A DNA stretch of 60,605 nucleotides, from positions 1 through 60,605 of the forward strand of contig CAMJJG010000009.1 in assembly GCA_946406035.1 (NCBI GenBank). Direction: 5' to 3'. The DNA comes from an uncultured Prevotellaceae bacterium (lineage in GTDB: Bacteria > Bacteroidota > Bacteroidia > Bacteroidales > Muribaculaceae). This document shows positions 44,801 through 52,469 of this stretch, piece after piece (the stretch's first letter is position 1; each line of letters begins with the position of its first letter). The notes beneath the pieces were generated by a model. The model was not told the DNA's origin and made no database searches. It worked only from the letters and a program-made list of their open reading frames with translations. The position numbers and the translations under genes are program-made.

Positions 44801-45564
44801 AAGCCGCCGAGAAAGCTAGACTCGAGGCTGAGGAAAAGGCACGCCAAGATGCCGAGAAGCAACAAATCAAGGCCAGCGACTACCGCAACAGGTCGACAGC
44901 TGCCAGCAGCACCCAGGCCCCCATGAGCGACAAGGAGCGCAAGGCCAAAGAGCGTGCCGAGGAGGAACACCTCAAGCAGCTCGAACGCGAAGCCAAGGCC
45001 CGTGAAAAGGCCGAACGCAAGCGCCAAAAGGAGATTGATGACAGCATCAAGAAGGAACAGAAACATCAGCGCAAACTGGCACGCATAGCCGAGATCGCTG
45101 AGCAAGACTCCATCGAGGAAGCCGAGAAGGAGAAAGAGAAAGAGCGCGACTTCCGCTACAAGTGGCGTGAAGATTCGGCCAAGGCTGCCTATAAGGCTGC
45201 CCAACAGGCCAAAAAGGACGCCAAGAAGGCTAAGGAGCAAGCCCGCAAGGATAAGGCAAAACAGCGCAAGGAGCAGGCCAAGCAACGCGAGCGTGAACGC
45301 AAAGAAAAAGCCAAACAGCGCGAACGCGAACGCAAGCAGAAGCAGAAGGAGCGCAAAGAGCAGGCCAAGGCCCGTGAACAAGAACGCAAGCAGCGGCAGC
45401 AGGAGCGTGAACAAGAACGCAAGGAAAAAGCCGAGCAGCGCAAGGCCGAGCAAGAAGCTGCCCGCGACAAGGCTAAGCAGGACAAGGCTGAACAGGACAA
45501 CGGCGACGCCAACACGCCCCAGAACAAGCCCAGCCGCACCGGCAACAATAATAAAGATGACTAA
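41824..45564 (+). CDS. PorW/SprE-like TPR lipoprotein with long charged C-terminal extension
   Basis: The ~1246-residue product has a lipoprotein signal (NKTRRFIPIMLIAMMVLLAAC) and then SRFWHSFTTKYNVYFHGKTNYDE, matching the PorW/SprE family start. These are outer-membrane-associated TPR lipoproteins that help assemble or energise the type IX secretion system. TPR-like repeats cover about 110-430 and 580-700. From about residue 915 the protein is an extraordinary Glu/Lys/Arg-rich coiled-coil tail (repeats of the type AKQRERERKEK). No ATG gives a full signal peptide: the frame opens after a stop at 41803 and its only useful starts are TTG 41815 or 41824. It lies 15 bp before porX. Confidence 0.83.
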   Translation: MNKTRRFIPIMLIAMMVLLAACSNKTNTARSRFWHSFTTKYNVYFHGKTNYDEQMKAMMDAYEDDYSQRLFMHPAEARANPKAPQPTGSFERTIEKMEKAITLHSIKKKPKRKSGKNNDPKYREWLARDEYNPYLHNAWYLLAKAQYMKGDFLDAAATFRYIARHFTWKNDLVQECQVREALCYCALGWTTEADNVLAHVHLDQITNKRIRALANAAFADYHIKAQESEQAIPYLAQAIKGFKGSNKVRMSFLLGQLYEDVGDKHNAYLAYKQAGSSNSSTYRTKFNARIKQSAVYEGTNIASEVKALKRMTRYDRNKDYLDQVYYAIGNLYLSHGDTLNAIENYRLAAKKSTRNGVDKAISQLTLGGIYFAQRQYDDAQPCYAEAIPLVNEDYPNYKLLKKRSDVLDELAVYSQNVTLQDSLLKLAKMTPEEQKAVIAKIIEDLKKKEKEEADSLAREEYLAQQNAKGSALGPNKNDPSTYIMNTDNSWYFYNTSAKNAGKTQFQKQWGSRKLEDNWRRRNKTTFSFNEDVEEETDTTLLAKADSVIVNENGDTIKVDAEALKRAEDPHYEEYYLKQIPKTEEEITAAHEIIQEGLYNMGVILKDKMEDYDASAYEFGQLLQRYPDNTYRLDVYYNMYMMFMRNGQEADAAPYRDSILVNFPESKYGKAMLDPNYLENLKNMNRDQEAMYEQAYARYLANDHSAVHDSYAEMMRKYPLSKIMPKFMFIDALSYLTEKNHDKFKETLKDMLQRYPQTDITPVASEIVKQLNQGRRLEGGGSNMRGMLWTTRLSNDTSTQALERTFTPFAEDNDKPQVFILLYPQDSVNENMLLYEVARHNFNAFKVKDYDIELMSFGDLGLLVVKGLDNFKEASHYRTLFEQDNSINIPRQVHYVIISVDNFNLLLNEGRTFEDYFNYLEEKNDKEHSDLEKKELDEAEKKAMEEAEREAAAEREKARIEAEQIAREEAEIAKRDAEEKAREIAEEKARLEAEAAEKARLEAEEKARQDAEKQQIKASDYRNRSTAASSTQAPMSDKERKAKERAEEEHLKQLEREAKAREKAERKRQKEIDDSIKKEQKHQRKLARIAEIAEQDSIEEAEKEKEKERDFRYKWREDSAKAAYKAAQQAKKDAKKAKEQARKDKAKQRKEQAKQRERERKEKAKQRERERKQKQKERKEQAKAREQERKQRQQEREQERKEKAEQRKAEQEAARDKAKQDKAEQDNGDANTPQNKPSRTGNNNKDD

Positions 45565-45579
45565 TAGAACGATTAATAT

Positions 45580-47127
45580 ATGAGCAAAGAAAGAATATTG
45601 TGGGCCGATGACGAGATTGACCTGTTGAAGCCACACATCCTCTTCCTCGAGAACAAGGGATATGAGGTAGAAACCGTCACCAACGGGCGCGACGCTCTCG
45701 ACGCCCTGGGCAACCAGATCTTCAACCTCATCATCCTCGACGAGAACATGCCCGGCATCAGCGGGCTAGAGGCTTTGCAACGCATCAAGATCATGCAACC
45801 CAACGTACCGGTTATCATGATAACCAAGAGCGAGGAGGAAGACATCATGAACCAGGCCATCGGCAGCGAAATCGCCGATTACCTGATCAAGCCCGTCAAC
45901 CCCATGCAGATTCTGTTGTCTATCAAGAAGAACCTGCACAGCGAGGCGCTCATCGCCGAGAAAGTGTCGGGCGACTACCGGCAGGAGTTCATGCGCATCG
46001 GGCAGATGATCAACTCGGCAGAGTCCATCGAGGACTGGTATGAGCTCTATACCACTCTCGTGAGGTGGGAACTGACACTGTCGAACACCGACACCCAGAT
46101 GGACGAAATGCTCAAGATGCAGAAGGTCGAGGCCAACAACGCCTTCTCCAAGTTTGTCAAGCGCAACTACGAGAACTGGATGAGCCAGCCCGAGCACCCG
46201 TTGCGCAGCAACGAGCTGTTCAAGACCAAGGTGCTCCCCCTGCTCGACAAGGGCGAGAAGGTGTGCTTTGTCGTTATCGACAACTTCAGGCTCGACCAGT
46301 GGAAGATGGTCAGCCCACTACTGGCCGACTTCTATAACGTCGAGAGCGAGGAACTCTACACCACCATCCTGCCCACCGCCACACAATATGCCCGCAATGC
46401 AATCTTCTCGGGGCTCCTGCCTGTTGACATCGAGCGCTTGTTCCCCGACCTGTGGGTTGACGAGGAGAGCGAGGAAGGTAAGAACCTGAACGAGGCGCCC
46501 TTGATCCAGACGCTGCTCGACCGCTATCGCCGCAAGTTCCACTTCTCTTATACCAAGATGAATGACAGCGTGGCCGGCGAGAAACTGATGCAGAACTTCG
46601 GCATGTTCAAGAACTACGAGCTCAATGTGCTGGTATTCAACTTTGTGGACATGCTGTCACACGCACGCACCGAGTCCAAGATGATACGCGAGCTGGCCAA
46701 CAGCGACGAGGCCTACCGCTCGGTAACCGTCTCCTGGTTCAAGAATTCCAATGTGCTCGATATCTTCAAGCTCATGGCCCAGAATGGCTACAAGGTCATA
46801 TTGACTACAGACCACGGCACCATCAAGGTGGACCGTCCCATCAACGTCATTGGCGACAAGAACATCAATACCAACCTGCGTTACAAGGTGGGCAAGAGTC
46901 TCACCTACAACAGCAAGCAGGTCTATGAGATCAAGCAGCCCAAGCGCGTGGGCCTGCCCGCTCCCAACATCTCGAGCACCTACATCTTTGCGATGAACCG
47001 CGACTTCTTTGCTTATCCCAACAATTACAACTACTACGTTTCCTACTACAACGACACGTTCCAGCATGGCGGCATCTCAATGGAAGAGATGCTCGTGCCC
47101 ATCGTGACGCTGGCACCCAAGTTGTAA
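45580..47127 (+). CDS. porX: PorX-type response regulator with PglZ-like domain
   Basis: The 515-residue product has a receiver domain (about 1-125: acidic D10/D11, phosphoacceptor D54 in IILDENMPG, KPVNP) and a C-terminal PglZ/alkaline-phosphatase-like domain (about 160-515, with VVIDNFRLDQW, LPTATQYARN, FVDMLSHAR and TTDHGTIKV). The pattern ILWADDEIDLLKPHILFLE is that of PorX. In Porphyromonas gingivalis PorX, with the histidine kinase PorY and sigma factor SigP, controls type IX secretion genes. Here it directly follows a PorW/SprE-like gene, which supports a T9SS-linked role. It may share that transcript. Confidence 0.9.
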   Translation: MSKERILWADDEIDLLKPHILFLENKGYEVETVTNGRDALDALGNQIFNLIILDENMPGISGLEALQRIKIMQPNVPVIMITKSEEEDIMNQAIGSEIADYLIKPVNPMQILLSIKKNLHSEALIAEKVSGDYRQEFMRIGQMINSAESIEDWYELYTTLVRWELTLSNTDTQMDEMLKMQKVEANNAFSKFVKRNYENWMSQPEHPLRSNELFKTKVLPLLDKGEKVCFVVIDNFRLDQWKMVSPLLADFYNVESEELYTTILPTATQYARNAIFSGLLPVDIERLFPDLWVDEESEEGKNLNEAPLIQTLLDRYRRKFHFSYTKMNDSVAGEKLMQNFGMFKNYELNVLVFNFVDMLSHARTESKMIRELANSDEAYRSVTVSWFKNSNVLDIFKLMAQNGYKVILTTDHGTIKVDRPINVIGDKNINTNLRYKVGKSLTYNSKQVYEIKQPKRVGLPAPNISSTYIFAMNRDFFAYPNNYNYYVSYYNDTFQHGGISMEEMLVPIVTLAPKL

Positions 47128-47167
47128 ACACGGCAACATGCAATCTATCGAGTAAAAACATCACAAT

Positions 47168-47614
47168 ATGAAAGAGAACAAAATCATTGAAATACCCATT
47201 GCCAATCTCGAGTCCATCGATGATGCAGCCTACAAGTTCATGACCGAGATGGGCGACCTGACCGTCTATGCCTTCTACGGCGAGATGGGTGCTGGCAAGA
47301 CCACATTTATCAACGCGCTGTGCAAGCAGCTGGGTGTCGAGAGCGACGTGACCAACTCGCCCTCGTTTGCCATCATCAACGAGTACCGCAGCGACACCAC
47401 AGCCGAGCTCATCTACCACTTTGACTGCTATCGCCTCGAGAAGGAGGAAGAAGCCGTCGATCTGGGCGCCGAGGACTATTTTGACAGCGGTGCGCTGTGC
47501 TTTATCGAGTGGCCCGAGCGCATCGACGGCCTGTTGCCCGACGACACCGTGAGAGTCGATATCACCGTCAATGAGGACCATAGCCGCACCCTCAAGATGA
47601 CTTTCCCCGCCTGA
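47168..47614 (+). CDS. tsaE: tRNA threonylcarbamoyladenosine biosynthesis ATPase TsaE
   Basis: The 148-residue ATPase supports t6A formation at position 37 of ANN-decoding tRNAs, together with TsaB, TsaC and TsaD. It has Walker [11 protein letters not shown] (about 40-49), the [10 protein letters not shown] segment, DCYRLE and FIEWPERI. It lies 40 bp after porX and 6 bp before birA in the same direction. Confidence 0.94.
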   Translation: MKENKIIEIPIANLESIDDAAYKFMTEMGDLTVYAFYGEMGAGKTTFINALCKQLGVESDVTNSPSFAIINEYRSDTTAELIYHFDCYRLEKEEEAVDLGAEDYFDSGALCFIEWPERIDGLLPDDTVRVDITVNEDHSRTLKMTFPA

Positions 47615-47620
47615 CCTGCC

Positions 47621-48373
47621 ATGCCACACTACATCAAGGTGAGCCAGACGGCAAGCACCAACACCTACCTGTCCCGCTTGGCAGCGACGCTGCCGGGCGG
47701 TACGGTCATTTATACCCCCAGCCAGACCGCCGGTCGCGGCCAGAAAGGTAACTCCTGGGAGAGCGAGGACGGTAAGAACCTGACGTTCTCGATGCTGCTC
47801 AAGCGCCCTCCTGTCAAGGCCCGCGACCAGTTCTACCTGAGCGAGGCGGCAGCCCTGGCCGTGGTCGAGGCGCTCACAGCCCTGGGCGGAGACGGCTTCA
47901 CGGTTAAGTGGCCCAACGACGTCTATTGGCGCGACAAGAAGGCCTGCGGCATGCTCATCGAGAACTCACTCGATGGCGCTGACATCGCCACAAGCATCAT
48001 CGGCATCGGCATCAACGTCAACCAGGAGCGGTTCCTGAGTGATGCGCCCAACCCCGTGTCACTGATCAATATCACGGGCCACGAGCATGACCTGATGGAA
48101 CTCCTGAAGCGCGTCTGCTCACGCATCGAAGGCCTTGTGGAGTCGATGGGCGACAGTAGCGCCCGCGAGGAATTGCATCAGCGCTACATGGCGGCCCTGT
48201 ACCGCAACGACGGCCAGCAACACCCCTTTGAGGACGCCAGCGGGCACCGATTCATGGCCAGTGTGGCAGGCATCGCCCCCGACGGCACCCTCACCCTGCT
48301 GCACAATGACGGCACCCTACACAGCTACCTGTTCAAGGAGGTGAAACACATCATCAACGATATTGTCCTCTAA
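47621..48373 (+). CDS. birA: Biotin-[acetyl-CoA-carboxylase] ligase
   Basis: The 250-residue monofunctional ligase attaches biotin to carrier proteins. It has no N-terminal DNA-binding domain (it starts directly with SQTASTNTYLS). The biotinyl-AMP loop is GRGQKGNSWESEDGKNL, and KWPNDVYWRDKKACGMLIEN contains the catalytic lysine region. A C-terminal SH3-like fold ends the protein. The downstream LOG-family start (48396) follows 22 bp later. Confidence 0.93.
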   Translation: MPHYIKVSQTASTNTYLSRLAATLPGGTVIYTPSQTAGRGQKGNSWESEDGKNLTFSMLLKRPPVKARDQFYLSEAAALAVVEALTALGGDGFTVKWPNDVYWRDKKACGMLIENSLDGADIATSIIGIGINVNQERFLSDAPNPVSLINITGHEHDLMELLKRVCSRIEGLVESMGDSSAREELHQRYMAALYRNDGQQHPFEDASGHRFMASVAGIAPDGTLTLLHNDGTLHSYLFKEVKHIINDIVL

Positions 48374-48395
48374 CAAACAACTCATTGACAGAATC

Positions 48396-48965
48396 ATGAA
48401 TATCGTCGTTTATTGCAGTTCACAGGCGGGGTTGGACGAGAAATACCAGCAACTGGCCCACGAACTGGGCACATGGATAGGCCAGCATGGCCACACCCTG
48501 CTCTACGGCGGCTCCAATGCAGGCCTGATGCACATCACCGCCAGCGCCGCCCATGAGGCGGGCGGCCACATCATCGGGGTCATCCCCGAGATGTTCAGGC
48601 ACAGGCTAGATCCAGTGTGTGACGAGGCTGTCCATACCGCCAACTTGGGCGACCGCAAACAGTACATGATCGAGCACGGCGACGCGTTTGTCGTCATGCC
48701 TGGCGGCATTGGCACCCTCGACGAGTGGATTTCCACCCTCGCCGTGATGACCATCGGTAATGACGACCCGCGGCCTGTCATCGTCGCCAACATTGACGGC
48801 CTCTACGACGCCACCATCCAGCAACTCGCCGACATGACCCGCTCCCCATTCGCCCGCGGCAAGAACCTCGCCCGCACCCTCGTCGCAACCAGTTCCCGGG
48901 AACTCATCCAGGAGTTGTCCGGCCTCACTTCAGATAGGGCCTCACAAAGTCTTCAAGATCGTTGA
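48396..48965 (+). CDS. LOG-family (TIGR00730) nucleoside 5'-monophosphate phosphoribohydrolase-like protein
   Basis: The 189-residue Rossmann-fold protein has YGGSNAGLM and the family's PGGIGTLDE motif, which binds the phosphate and supplies the catalytic acid. LOG proteins cleave cytokinin-type nucleotides; in bacteria the natural substrate is often unknown. The ATG at 48396 is used rather than the TTG at 48363 because IVVYCSS is the usual start. The last 41 nt overlap the convergent regulator gene, so the C-terminal residues (SDRASQSLQDR) are likely dispensable. Confidence 0.88.
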   Translation: MNIVVYCSSQAGLDEKYQQLAHELGTWIGQHGHTLLYGGSNAGLMHITASAAHEAGGHIIGVIPEMFRHRLDPVCDEAVHTANLGDRKQYMIEHGDAFVVMPGGIGTLDEWISTLAVMTIGNDDPRPVIVANIDGLYDATIQQLADMTRSPFARGKNLARTLVATSSRELIQELSGLTSDRASQSLQDR

Positions 48966-50640
48966 CTTGCAACTTCTTGGCAATCTGCAATTTCTTGTTA
49001 TAGACTGTGCCGATGCTCTTATAGCCCATCGTCACCATGGTTACCGTGCGCGAGAAGCCACAGCAATACAGGGCCAGCAGGTTCAATTCGCTCTCGGTGA
49101 GTGAACCATGTGCAGCCTCCTGCGCCTTGACCAGCACGCAATCGTGCAACTCGTTGACAAGGCTTTGCAGATGGGTCCAGTAATTGCTGCCATTGCCCAC
49201 ACCTGGCACGGTCATCATTTCCTTGAACTTGGCGACAAACCTATCGCCATCATATTGGTAGGACCACTCCATCAGTTGCTGTACGGCTTCGATCTGATGA
49301 TTGACAATAGTCTGCAACTCATTACTCTGCCGATTGTCTTCCTCATCGTTCAGCTTTCGGGCCTCGAGGCGTGCCTGCATCCGCTTAAGGCTCTCCAGCG
49401 AGCCTTCCAGGTCAGACTTGAGCATCTCTACCTCTTGTTGGCTCATCAACAACTTGTTCTTGTACCTCCACACCAGTAAGGCCAACGACAGCAGGCCAAG
49501 CGCTAACAGGGCGGTCAGCAGCAACACCCCCCTCAATCGGGACTCGCTCTTCACCTGCTTCAACACCGCTAACTGGTTGTCGTACCGCTTCTCAATGGCC
49601 AGCAGGCGGTGATTGAGCCCATTGATGGTCAATGAGTCGGCAATAGCATGCGCCAGTTGGATGTATTGTTTTGATTTCTCATCATTTTTCATGTAGCAGT
49701 GCTCCAGCTCGGACATGAGTTCAAAGTACAAGATACTATCCCTTGCACTCGCTGCACGGGGAGCTGTTTTCACATAATACATCGCCGAGTCGGGTTGGCC
49801 CAGGCGCAAGTAGGACATGGCCAGCCTATAATGGGCACGAGGATGATCAATGAGCTCGGGGGAAGTCCCGATGGCCTGAAGCCCGTACTGCTTGCTCAAC
49901 CCATAATCGTGTGCCCTCTCCAGGTAGTATTCCGATAGCTGATAACGGTTGGCAAACGCGTGGTACTGGTCTCCCAACTGCTGGGCCAGCTCGATGGCAC
50001 CCTTCATACACATCACGGCCGAATCATGCTTCTCATCAATATTTCGGTAAATGCCCCCGATGCTGGTCAGGCACACCAACTCATAGTGCTTGTCGCCCAG
50101 GGCTCTGAATAGCGGCAAGGCCTCACGATACTTCTGCAGGGCAATCGTGCTCGAGCCAATCACTTGATTCTGATATAAAACGCCCAACCGCAGTTTGGCA
50201 TAGGCGATCATCGAACTGTCGGTGGCAAGCGGCAACTGCTCGGCACTGTTATAGCTCTTAACCGCCTGCTCCAGGTAGCCCATATCCTCGTTGACGCACC
50301 CCTGGGCGACCAGTGCCTTCAGGTACTTCAACTCATCACCCGACTGCCTGAAATAGTCAACAGCAGCGTTGATGGCCGAGTCGCTCTTGCACGGCACATA
50401 GTTCTTATACATCGCCATCGATAGCAGCACAGCATAATAGGCCTGCTCGTGCTTATCAAGTTGTTCGGTACTCATTGGCTGCAACAAGGCTAAACCCTCT
50501 TTCTCGCCCTGGTGATAGACCATCGAGTCGATATGCGAGAGTTCCCGCATGGCGGCGCTGTCGTGATGACACCCCGCCAGCAACAGTGTAAATGCCGACA
50601 GTAGTGGAATAATGATATTTCTGGAACGCAGCATTATCAT
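48925..50640 (-). CDS. Lipoprotein/TPR regulator with C-terminal helix-turn-helix
   Basis: The 571-residue product has a signal with a lipobox-like LLLAGC (cysteine at about 24), then many TPR-like repeats (about 50-330), a transmembrane segment (about 360-385), a coiled coil (about 395-445) and a C-terminal LuxR/GerE-like helix-turn-helix (about 505-565, LTESELNLLALYCCGFSR to YNKKLQIAKKL). The layout recalls the membrane-bound TPR-HTH regulators common in Bacteroidetes, which sense the periplasm and act on DNA from the membrane. The targets are unknown; the divergent CotH and BspA-like genes are candidates. It overlaps the LOG gene by 41 nt. Confidence 0.8.
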   Translation of the reverse strand: MIMLRSRNIIIPLLSAFTLLLAGCHHDSAAMRELSHIDSMVYHQGEKEGLALLQPMSTEQLDKHEQAYYAVLLSMAMYKNYVPCKSDSAINAAVDYFRQSGDELKYLKALVAQGCVNEDMGYLEQAVKSYNSAEQLPLATDSSMIAYAKLRLGVLYQNQVIGSSTIALQKYREALPLFRALGDKHYELVCLTSIGGIYRNIDEKHDSAVMCMKGAIELAQQLGDQYHAFANRYQLSEYYLERAHDYGLSKQYGLQAIGTSPELIDHPRAHYRLAMSYLRLGQPDSAMYYVKTAPRAASARDSILYFELMSELEHCYMKNDEKSKQYIQLAHAIADSLTINGLNHRLLAIEKRYDNQLAVLKQVKSESRLRGVLLLTALLALGLLSLALLVWRYKNKLLMSQQEVEMLKSDLEGSLESLKRMQARLEARKLNDEEDNRQSNELQTIVNHQIEAVQQLMEWSYQYDGDRFVAKFKEMMTVPGVGNGSNYWTHLQSLVNELHDCVLVKAQEAAHGSLTESELNLLALYCCGFSRTVTMVTMGYKSIGTVYNKKLQIAKKLQVNDLEDFVRPYLK

Positions 50641-50698
50641 CGCAATAATTTATGTTTTCAATTTCAGGAAAGCACCCCAAAACGGGACATTCTTGACG

Positions 50699-50706
50699 CA
50701 AAATTA
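50699..50706 (-). promoter_or_regulatory. -7 box for the TPR-HTH regulator
   Basis: CAAAATTA on the plus strand reads TAATTTTG on the minus strand, 58 nt upstream of the start. Confidence 0.55.
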
Positions 50707-50736
50707 ACACTTTTGGGCCTATTTCTCACACCGATG

Positions 50737-50766
50737 AGTGGAAAATGAGATTTTTATTATACAGAT
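50737..50766. repeat. 30-nt upstream element, copy 1 (before the CotH gene)
   Basis: A 30-nt stretch with core aaaatgagatttttatt is repeated 27/30 at 52309-52338. It lies 81 nt upstream of the CotH-gene promoter box. Confidence 0.6.
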
Positions 50767-50847
50767 ATCTGATTACCAAGATATTAAGCACAGCAGAATG
50801 AGGTCGTAATGTTTTGATCTTTGACCCGATTTAACAGTTAAAGCCTC

Positions 50848-50855
50848 TACCTTTG
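50848..50855 (+). promoter_or_regulatory. -7 box for the CotH gene
   Basis: TACCTTTG is a full consensus match, 47 nt before ATG 50903. Confidence 0.65.
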
Positions 50856-50902
50856 CCCGTGTCAAAAAAACAATTCATTTTCAACAAATCCCCTACTATA
50901 TC

Positions 50903-52246
50903 ATGAACAAAATCATTATGTCCACATCACTACTCCTACTGGGGTTATCATTGACCAACTGTCAAGACGAGCCTGTCGTGCCAGATAAGCCAACTCCCGT
51001 TGACACCGTTAGGATAGACGCACCCTACTCCGGAACGCTGCCAGTGCTGTTTATCAACACCCTGGACAGCTGTTCCATCAACAGCAAGGAGGAGTATGTC
51101 TATGCCCAGTGGTGGCTGGATAACATGGGAGACGATCGATTTGTATCCATCGGGTCAAGATATGCACCGCTGAGCATGCAGATCAAGGGGCACGGCAACG
51201 CTACATGGACCGATCTGGAGAAGAAGCCCTATCGGATCAAGTTGAACAAGAAGCACAGCATGCTCAACATGCCATCAAGCCGCCACTGGGTTTTGCTCGC
51301 TAACGCTGAGTACTGGATGGGGCAATTGAATGACGCATTGCCAAACGAAATCGGTCGCCGCATGGGGATGGCATGGAATCCCCACACACAACCTGTCGAG
51401 GTCGTGCTCAACGGCGATTATACCGGTCTCTATTTCCTGACCGAGAAAATACGCGTTGCCAAAAACCGAGTCAACATCGAGGAACAGAAAGACTATGATA
51501 CCGATCCCGGACGAGTCACTGGCGGCTGGTTACTGGAAATTGACAACTACATCGAGCCTGATAATATCTCGTTGATCGAGGGTAACGGCAACCCCTTCTG
51601 GGTAACGCCACATTCCCCCGAACACCTGAGCCCGCAACAACGGGAATATATCACCCGCTTCCTGACGGAGGCCGATCAGGCTATCTATTGCAGCGACAAG
51701 AGCAGCAGGTTGTGGGAAAATTACATCGACATCGACTCACTGGCGGTTTTCTACATTGTTCAAGAAGTTATCGACAATCCTGAGGCTTTCTCGGGCAGTT
51801 GCTACATGTATAAGCATCGTGGTGAGAACACCAAGCTAATATTTGGTCCATTGTGGGATTGCGGCAGTTCTTTCCACCGTTTTGGACCGACCTACCTGTT
51901 TGATGATTTCATATATGAGAATCTGCCCAGCTACTGCCGCTCCAGATGGATCGCCGAGATCGCCAAGTTTCCCCATTTCCAAGAGCGCGTGAGATACCAC
52001 TGGAAAAGGTTCATTGAAGAAGTATATCCCACAATGGATTCCTTTATGGAAGATTTCGTTACACGGATCGAGGCCGCTGGCAACTGTGACCATCAACGAT
52101 GGCCCCAATACAGCGGCGACAACATCACTGCCCGCATGAGAGCTTTTGCAAAACCTTGCTTTGACAAGAAAGTTGCCTGGCTCAATAGCCAGTGGGGCAT
52201 CCGTCAACCTCACCATGAAGACCCCGAGTCCAGGCACAAGAAATGA
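50903..52246 (+). CDS. CotH-kinase-family lipoprotein
   Basis: The 447-residue product has a lipoprotein signal (LLLLGLSLTNC) and the CotH kinase fold. Seen are GHGNATW, KKPYRIKLNKK, a VVLNGDYTGLYFLTEKI strand-helix, EIDNYIEPD, EVIDNPEAFSG and the metal-binding-like FGPLWDCGSSF. CotH proteins are atypical kinases, first known from spore coats, and are common as surface lipoproteins in gut Bacteroidales where their targets are not established. It has its own promoter and a repeat element shared with the BspA-like gene downstream. Confidence 0.85.
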   Translation: MNKIIMSTSLLLLGLSLTNCQDEPVVPDKPTPVDTVRIDAPYSGTLPVLFINTLDSCSINSKEEYVYAQWWLDNMGDDRFVSIGSRYAPLSMQIKGHGNATWTDLEKKPYRIKLNKKHSMLNMPSSRHWVLLANAEYWMGQLNDALPNEIGRRMGMAWNPHTQPVEVVLNGDYTGLYFLTEKIRVAKNRVNIEEQKDYDTDPGRVTGGWLLEIDNYIEPDNISLIEGNGNPFWVTPHSPEHLSPQQREYITRFLTEADQAIYCSDKSSRLWENYIDIDSLAVFYIVQEVIDNPEAFSGSCYMYKHRGENTKLIFGPLWDCGSSFHRFGPTYLFDDFIYENLPSYCRSRWIAEIAKFPHFQERVRYHWKRFIEEVYPTMDSFMEDFVTRIEAAGNCDHQRWPQYSGDNITARMRAFAKPCFDKKVAWLNSQWGIRQPHHEDPESRHKK

Positions 52247-52308
52247 TGAAACCCATGCTGCACACGTCCCGAGGCAGCCCCTAGGGGCACCCTTCATAAC
52301 TGCCAACA

Positions 52309-52338
52309 AGTGAAAAATGAGATTTTTATTTTCCAGAT
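52309..52338. repeat. 30-nt upstream element, copy 2 (before the BspA-like gene)
   Basis: This 30-nt stretch differs from 50737-50766 at three positions and lies 70 nt upstream of the promoter box at 52409, versus 81 nt for copy 1. Confidence 0.6.
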
Positions 52339-52408
52339 GCCTCATTCCCTGCTATTTACATTTTTAAAAATGAGAACAAGATAAGGTAACTCTTTGACAA
52401 ATTAATTA

Positions 52409-52416
52409 TAACTTTG
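52409..52416 (+). promoter_or_regulatory. -7 box for the BspA-like gene
   Basis: TAACTTTG is a full consensus match, 53 nt before the ATG at 52470. Confidence 0.65.
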
Positions 52417-52469
52417 CAGGCGAAATTTCCTCGTTATGACCGATCACCCATTAAAACCAGATATCAAAA

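Noticed and set aside
44476-45636. 386-residue minus-strand Leu/Phe-rich frame that looks like a membrane protein
   Set aside because: It is the antisense of the Glu/Lys-rich tail of the PorW-like gene; AAG/GAG codons reverse to CTT/CTC, giving artificial Leu/Phe runs.
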